Positions 60,926 through 64,000 of a stretch of DNA of 64,000 nucleotides are shown here, in pieces (position 1 is the first letter of the stretch; each line of letters starts with the position of its first letter). This DNA comes from [Bacillus] selenitireducens MLS10 (GTDB taxonomy: Bacteria; Bacillota; Bacilli; Bacillales; Salisediminibacteriaceae). The DNA lies in contig NC_014219.1 of NCBI RefSeq assembly GCF_000093085.1, forward strand, positions 248,001 through 312,000, in the 5' to 3' direction. The notes beneath the pieces were generated by a model. That model saw only the letters and a list, made by a program, of their open reading frames with translations, made no database searches and had not been told where the DNA came from. A program made the translations under genes and the position numbers.

Positions 60926-61853
60926 CGGTCATCACCTCGATCTCGCCGATGGACAGCTGAATCAGGATGACAAGCTGTTCGTCGGCCGTGTCGAAATCCG
61001 GGCTCGTATAGGCAGCGGAACGGCCTGTACCGGCGTGGGAATCATTAAAGAGAGTCACTTCTCCAAGCTTGACTTCCGCCTCGACTCTTACCGGCATGTG
61101 GCTCGGGATCAGAACGCTGATGTCACCGATCCAGCAGTCCACCCGCATTTCATTCAGGCCGGGCTTCAGAACGGCTCTTGTGAAGTCGATCTCCACATCA
61201 CCAATGCCGAGAGCGAGATCTTTACCGTCCGGCTCCCAGGGCTTGTTGCCGAGTTTGAAATCGCCGATGAGCGAACGTTTCGCGCCTGTTGTATAGCCGC
61301 CGCAAGACTTCTTCTGATAATTACCGGTTTTCCCGTCTGCGAAGGCCTGGGCTTTTCGTTTGGCCTTCTCCGCTTTCTTTTGGGCTTTCGCGGATATCGC
61401 ATCGTCGTCAAGCGGTTCTGGTTCATCGTGATACGGGCTCTTTGATTTTCGGGAGTATTTCTCCACATCGTCCGGTCCGAGGTGAATCACGACGTCCCCT
61501 TCACGGTCGAAGAGGATTTTAAAGCCAATGTAGATGATTAACAGCGGCCAGGTCCAGTTCCACACATCCGAGAGGGTGTAGTCAAAATAGCCGGTGTTAT
61601 TGCCGAGGAGGACCCCGCCAATGACGGTGACATAAAAGCCCCAGATGATCTGGCCGATATTTTTACGGTCGCGCTTCAGGCTGTGGTAAAACACGGCGAG
61701 TCCCTGGAAGAACCACTTCACGCCGAACCAGATCACGATGGCCGGCCAGTAGGTGCCGATCAGGTTTGAAAAGGATCCTTCGATGATCCCGAGGTTTGAA
61801 AGCAGGAAGCCGGTGCCTAACAGGATAATGATCAGAGCGGTCAGATTTTTCAT
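60918..61853 (-). CDS. liaF: LiaF-type membrane inhibitor of LiaRS
   Basis: A 311-residue protein with four hydrophobic segments (about 5-25, 30-50, 65-85, 95-115), a charged cytoplasmic linker with a Lys/Ala-rich stretch (SAKAQKKAEKAKRKAQAFADG), and a C-terminal beta-helix-like domain (GDVEIDFTRAVLKPGLNEMRVDCWIGDISVLIP) that is the LiaF C-terminal signature. It keeps LiaS inactive until lipid-II-targeting drugs are present. CTGGAGGTG precedes ATG 61853. It is the first large gene of the lia operon. Confidence 0.92.
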   Translation of the reverse strand: MKNLTALIIILLGTGFLLSNLGIIEGSFSNLIGTYWPAIVIWFGVKWFFQGLAVFYHSLKRDRKNIGQIIWGFYVTVIGGVLLGNNTGYFDYTLSDVWNWTWPLLIIYIGFKILFDREGDVVIHLGPDDVEKYSRKSKSPYHDEPEPLDDDAISAKAQKKAEKAKRKAQAFADGKTGNYQKKSCGGYTTGAKRSLIGDFKLGNKPWEPDGKDLALGIGDVEIDFTRAVLKPGLNEMRVDCWIGDISVLIPSHMPVRVEAEVKLGEVTLFNDSHAGTGRSAAYTSPDFDTADEQLVILIQLSIGEIEVMTVD

Positions 61854-61907
61854 AGTGCACCTCCAGTTCTCTATTCCATTTTAGCCCAAGTGAACGCTGT
61901 TGTCGTG

Positions 61908-62057
61908 TCAATTTAATAAATCTTTATCGGGAATTGAACGACCAGTTGCGGCAAGGTAAAAGAGGTACGGATGGATCGGCTGACCCAAAGAGGGGTCCGT
62001 ACCGAATCGCAACGTGTCTCTGATGAATGCGCGGATCTTTTGCAGGCGGGTTTTCAT
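61908..62057 (-). CDS. Small basic protein encoded upstream of liaF
   Basis: A 49-residue ORF with a basic amphipathic N-terminal helix (MKTRLQKIRAFIRDTLRF) followed by a Pro/Tyr-rich hydrophobic segment (PIHPYLFYLAATG). AGAAAGG lies 10 nt upstream of ATG 62057; ATG 62063 and 62066 are alternatives. It reads toward liaF, 54 bp away. In Bacillus subtilis LiaI and LiaH sit at this position, but this protein is not similar to either. It could be a small membrane-active peptide or a sensor adapter. Confidence 0.45.
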   Translation of the reverse strand: MKTRLQKIRAFIRDTLRFGTDPSLGQPIHPYLFYLAATGRSIPDKDLLN

Positions 62058-62109
62058 GATCATCATGCCTTTCTTAAATGTTTTGTATGTGACGCCAACG
62101 AACGGCTGA

Positions 62110-62214
62110 TTAGATGATGTAGGAACGGATGCAGCATCTGCTTGCGAGTGCCGTGTCCCGGGCACGGGTGGACAGGTGAATCGATGTTGCGAGTTTTCGT
62201 AACAGCTTTCTCAT
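62110..62214 (-). CDS. Very small basic ORF upstream of liaF
   Basis: A 34-residue ORF, MRKLLRKLATSIHL then an Arg-rich segment with a Cys pair (SRCCIR). AAAGGAG lies 9 nt before ATG 62214, one of the better sites of the region. The composition is cationic and the first 14 residues could form an amphipathic helix. No family is known to me. It may encode a leader, a peptide or a small lia-operon protein. Confidence 0.35.
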   Translation of the reverse strand: MRKLLRKLATSIHLSTRARDTALASRCCIRSYII

Positions 62215-62605
62215 GGGAATCAACTCCTTTGTCTGATTACCTTCAGTTTACGCCTGATCAGAGAAGAAAACGCCGGCCCCGGGGTGTGAATCATCTCGGC
62301 CCCGAGGCTGAGTTTTGCGTGAAGAGGATTTTTGAAAGGAAAAAACAACCTTGTTCGGGTGACAGAAACAGATGATGAGCGGTTACGATTGACTCAAATT
62401 GACGTAAAAAGAGGAGCGAGGGGTTTACATCAGACAAACATCCGGTATCATTAACAATGTTAAATATATATTTAACTTAATAAATTTAAAAAGGGGGTGC
62501 AGCGGTCAATCTGTGCGTCTGACGAAAGAGAACAAGGCTTGGACAAGCAGCAGGACAAAGCAAAAGCGATCAGCGAAACCAAGACACATAAAGGAGACCG
62601 ATACC
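62215..62605. other. Divergent regulatory interval between the lia operon and the GlpQ-like gene
   Basis: About 390 bp with no convincing gene. It contains two similar GC-rich blocks (CCGGCCCCGGGG at 62273 and CTCGGCCCCGAGG at 62295) near the lia side and an A+T-rich block with an 18-bp palindrome on the other side. It probably holds promoters for both directions. Confidence 0.5.
62459..62476. promoter_or_regulatory. 18-bp perfect A+T-rich palindrome upstream of the GlpQ-like gene
   Basis: GTTAAATATATATTTAAC is completely self-complementary. Around it lie TTTACA (62424), TTAACA (62451), TTAAAT (62460) and TTAACT (62472), which are similar to the TTAACA-type hexamers of Bacillus PhoP boxes, although the spacing is not the regular 11 bp. 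Phosphate control of a glpQ-type gene would make sense, as for Bacillus subtilis glpQ. Confidence 0.4.
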
Positions 62606-63631
62606 ATGACTATTAAACACATCTTTTCAGTCGCGGCACTTGCCGGACTTCTGACCGCCTGTGGCGCGGGCAACAACGAGCCGGCGGATATGGAAAACGC
62701 AGAGAACGGGGAGAACGAAGTGAATCAGTCTGCCGATGAGGCTGCGAACAATGATGATCACGAAAACGAGGCGAACCAGGAGAATGAAGCGGACACGGCT
62801 GACCGTGAAGACGTGAAAGTCATCGCGCATCGCGGGGCAAGCGGCCATGCGCCTGAATCCACGACTCATGCCATTGACAAGGCGATTGAGATGGATGCAG
62901 ACTGGATTGAACTCGATATTCAAATCACGGCCGACGGTCATCTCGTCGCCTTCCACGACGATGAAATCAGCCGGACAACAGATGGCGAAGGGGAGATCGG
63001 AGATCATACCCTTGACGAACTGAAAGAGCTTGATCAGGGTTCATGGTTCAATGAAGAGTACCCGGATCGTGCCGATGAATCGTTCGAAGGGGCCGAGATC
63101 CTGACGCTCGAAGAAGTGTTTGAGATGTACGGGGAAGATGTGAATTATTATATCGAAACGAAGTCCACCTACCTGAATGAAGGCATGGAAGAGCCGATGG
63201 TCCAGATGATTGAGGACTTTGGCTACGAGGAAAATGTCATCATTCAGTCCTTCCACCAGGACAGCCTTCAGGAGATTGCGGCGATGAATAACGAAATTAC
63301 ACTCGTACAGCTCCTCTGGTGGGAAGTGGATGAAGAGACCGGCGAGATGACCGAGTGGCTCGACATCGTGCCGGCTCCTAAAGACATGACGGATGCGGAC
63401 TTTGAGGCGATTGCTGACTACGCGGACGGCGTTGGTCCCCACCTGACCTACTATGACGGCACGGAAGTCATCGATGAAGCGTTTGTCCAAACCCTCCGTG
63501 ACCATGATTTGATGGTGCATGTGTATACTGTTAATGAGGAAGACGAGATGGAGCGTCTGATTGACTGGGGCGTGACGGGACTGTTTACGGATTTCCCAGA
63601 TCGTCTGCAAGATGTACTCGATAACCGATAA
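62606..63631 (+). CDS. Glycerophosphodiester phosphodiesterase lipoprotein (GlpQ-like)
   Basis: A 341-residue lipoprotein: signal peptide with lipobox LLTAC (Cys about 17), an acidic Asn/Glu-rich linker to about residue 70, then a TIM-barrel GDPD domain with VIAHRGASGHAPEST, ELDIQITADGHLVAFHDD, YIETKS and the closing VNEEDEMERLIDWGVTGLFTDFPD. It cleaves glycerophosphodiesters, or teichoic acid, to glycerol-3-phosphate outside the cell. ATG 62606 follows AAAGGAGACC; a long frame from 62513 lacks a site. The upstream region has PhoP-like hexamers and the 18-bp palindrome. Confidence 0.9.
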   Translation: MTIKHIFSVAALAGLLTACGAGNNEPADMENAENGENEVNQSADEAANNDDHENEANQENEADTADREDVKVIAHRGASGHAPESTTHAIDKAIEMDADWIELDIQITADGHLVAFHDDEISRTTDGEGEIGDHTLDELKELDQGSWFNEEYPDRADESFEGAEILTLEEVFEMYGEDVNYYIETKSTYLNEGMEEPMVQMIEDFGYEENVIIQSFHQDSLQEIAAMNNEITLVQLLWWEVDEETGEMTEWLDIVPAPKDMTDADFEAIADYADGVGPHLTYYDGTEVIDEAFVQTLRDHDLMVHVYTVNEEDEMERLIDWGVTGLFTDFPDRLQDVLDNR

Positions 63632-63642
63632 ACGCTGATGCA

Positions 63643-63688
63643 GACCCGGAGCAGCTTGCCTTATGAGGCATCTGTCCCGGGTTTTCTT
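63643..63688 (+). terminator. Terminator of the GlpQ-like gene
   Basis: ACCCGG / CCGGGT ends with an inner TGCCT/AGGCA helix and TTTTCTTT afterwards. Confidence 0.75.
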
Positions 63689-63796
63689 TATGTCGAAGAA
63701 CGGGGAAAATGAAAAGAATCCAATTGATTTTCCAATTTTGAGAAACTTTTTCCTGATTCAACTCGTCTAATAGAGTGAAGAAAGCGGGTGATCGGT

Positions 63797-64000
63797 ATGA
63801 AACAAATTGTCATGCTTACAGCGCTGATGTTTTTAGGAGCGTGCGGCACCGAAGAGACAGGTGGTGCACCGGACGAAGACCAGGGCATGGAATATGGCCT
63901 GATTGGCGAAGTGATCGAACTTGAGCGTCATGAACGTGACGATCAGCTCGGCAGCATTCGGGTACAGGGCAATCACGAGGATGCCATGTATGACGACGGG
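63797..64000 (+). CDS. Lipoprotein, 3' truncated by window edge (DUF3221-like)
   Basis: Sixty-eight codons are visible. The signal peptide ends in lipobox FLGAC (Cys about 15), then an acidic linker and EYGLIGEVIELERHERDDQLGSIRV, which is the opening of small DUF3221/YobA-like extracytoplasmic domains (GxVxE...LGSIxV). Assignment is tentative because most of the protein lies outside the window. It follows the GlpQ terminator, so it is a separate unit. Confidence 0.6.
   Translation, partial: MKQIVMLTALMFLGACGTEETGGAPDEDQGMEYGLIGEVIELERHERDDQLGSIRVQGNHEDAMYDDG

Overview
The window reads as a chromosomal segment of a Gram-positive Bacillaceae bacterium of moderate G+C. The evidence is AGGAGG-type ribosome binding sites, Gram-positive lipoproteins, LiaFSR and LnrJKLMN-type cell-envelope modules, a DbpA/YxiN-type helicase and compact terminators. 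The strongly acidic extracytoplasmic domains (Asp/Glu-rich linkers in several lipoproteins) suggest a halophilic or haloalkaliphilic lifestyle; naming a genus would be guesswork. There is no rRNA, CRISPR array or prophage. One tRNA-Arg(CCU) and one transposon-derived element are present.

Layout. 1-2.0 kb: a TnpB-only IS200/IS605-type element with its 3' guide-RNA region, flanked by remnants of host coding sequence. 2.0-7.5 kb: an Ltp-type repeat lipoprotein, a nucleotide-binding-domain-less ABC membrane protein, a DUF2500 protein, an aldose-epimerase-like protein and an HrtBA-like ABC exporter. 7.5-12.4 kb: a GltS-like symporter translationally coupled to an M20 amidohydrolase, followed by an unusual regulator and a zinc deaminase. 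12.4-18 kb: a membrane-anchored XRE regulator, small orphan proteins, a YibE/F pair and the DbpA-type helicase. 18-28.7 kb: an MMPL transporter with a long coiled-coil region, an alpha/beta hydrolase divergent from a COG0523 GTPase, several small proteins, an alpha/alpha-toroid protein and an AGCS amino-acid symporter. 28.7-37 kb: a CDGSH protein, a DUF6904 protein, a tandem FMN-binding lipoprotein, an aldo/keto reductase, and an operon of secreted protein, two-component system and a shikimate-kinase-like/pRiA4b-ORF3-like fusion. 37-45.8 kb: a methyltransferase-VOC-amine oxidase operon, Hsp20, an SLC13 transporter with a cre-like site, two convergent diguanylate cyclases and a glutathione peroxidase. 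46-53.7 kb: a MalT-like LuxR regulator divergent from an ABC exporter, a DUF418 protein, a third diguanylate cyclase and the tRNA. 53.9-62.2 kb: two adjacent envelope-stress modules on the minus strand, LnrJKLMN-like and LiaFSR-like, the latter preceded by two very small basic ORFs. 62.2-64 kb: a GlpQ-type lipoprotein and the start of another lipoprotein.

The main themes are sensing and defence at the cell envelope (three two-component systems, four ABC exporters, lipoproteins), c-di-GMP signalling (three GGDEF proteins) and solute uptake (GltS, AGCS, SLC13). Five loci carry apparent small indels (AAA ATPase, FMN-binding lipoprotein, kinase fusion start, LuxR regulator, DUF418). This is enough that either the assembly has uncorrected errors or the strain is accumulating pseudogenes. 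All functions are inferred by reading the sequence; no database search was run.
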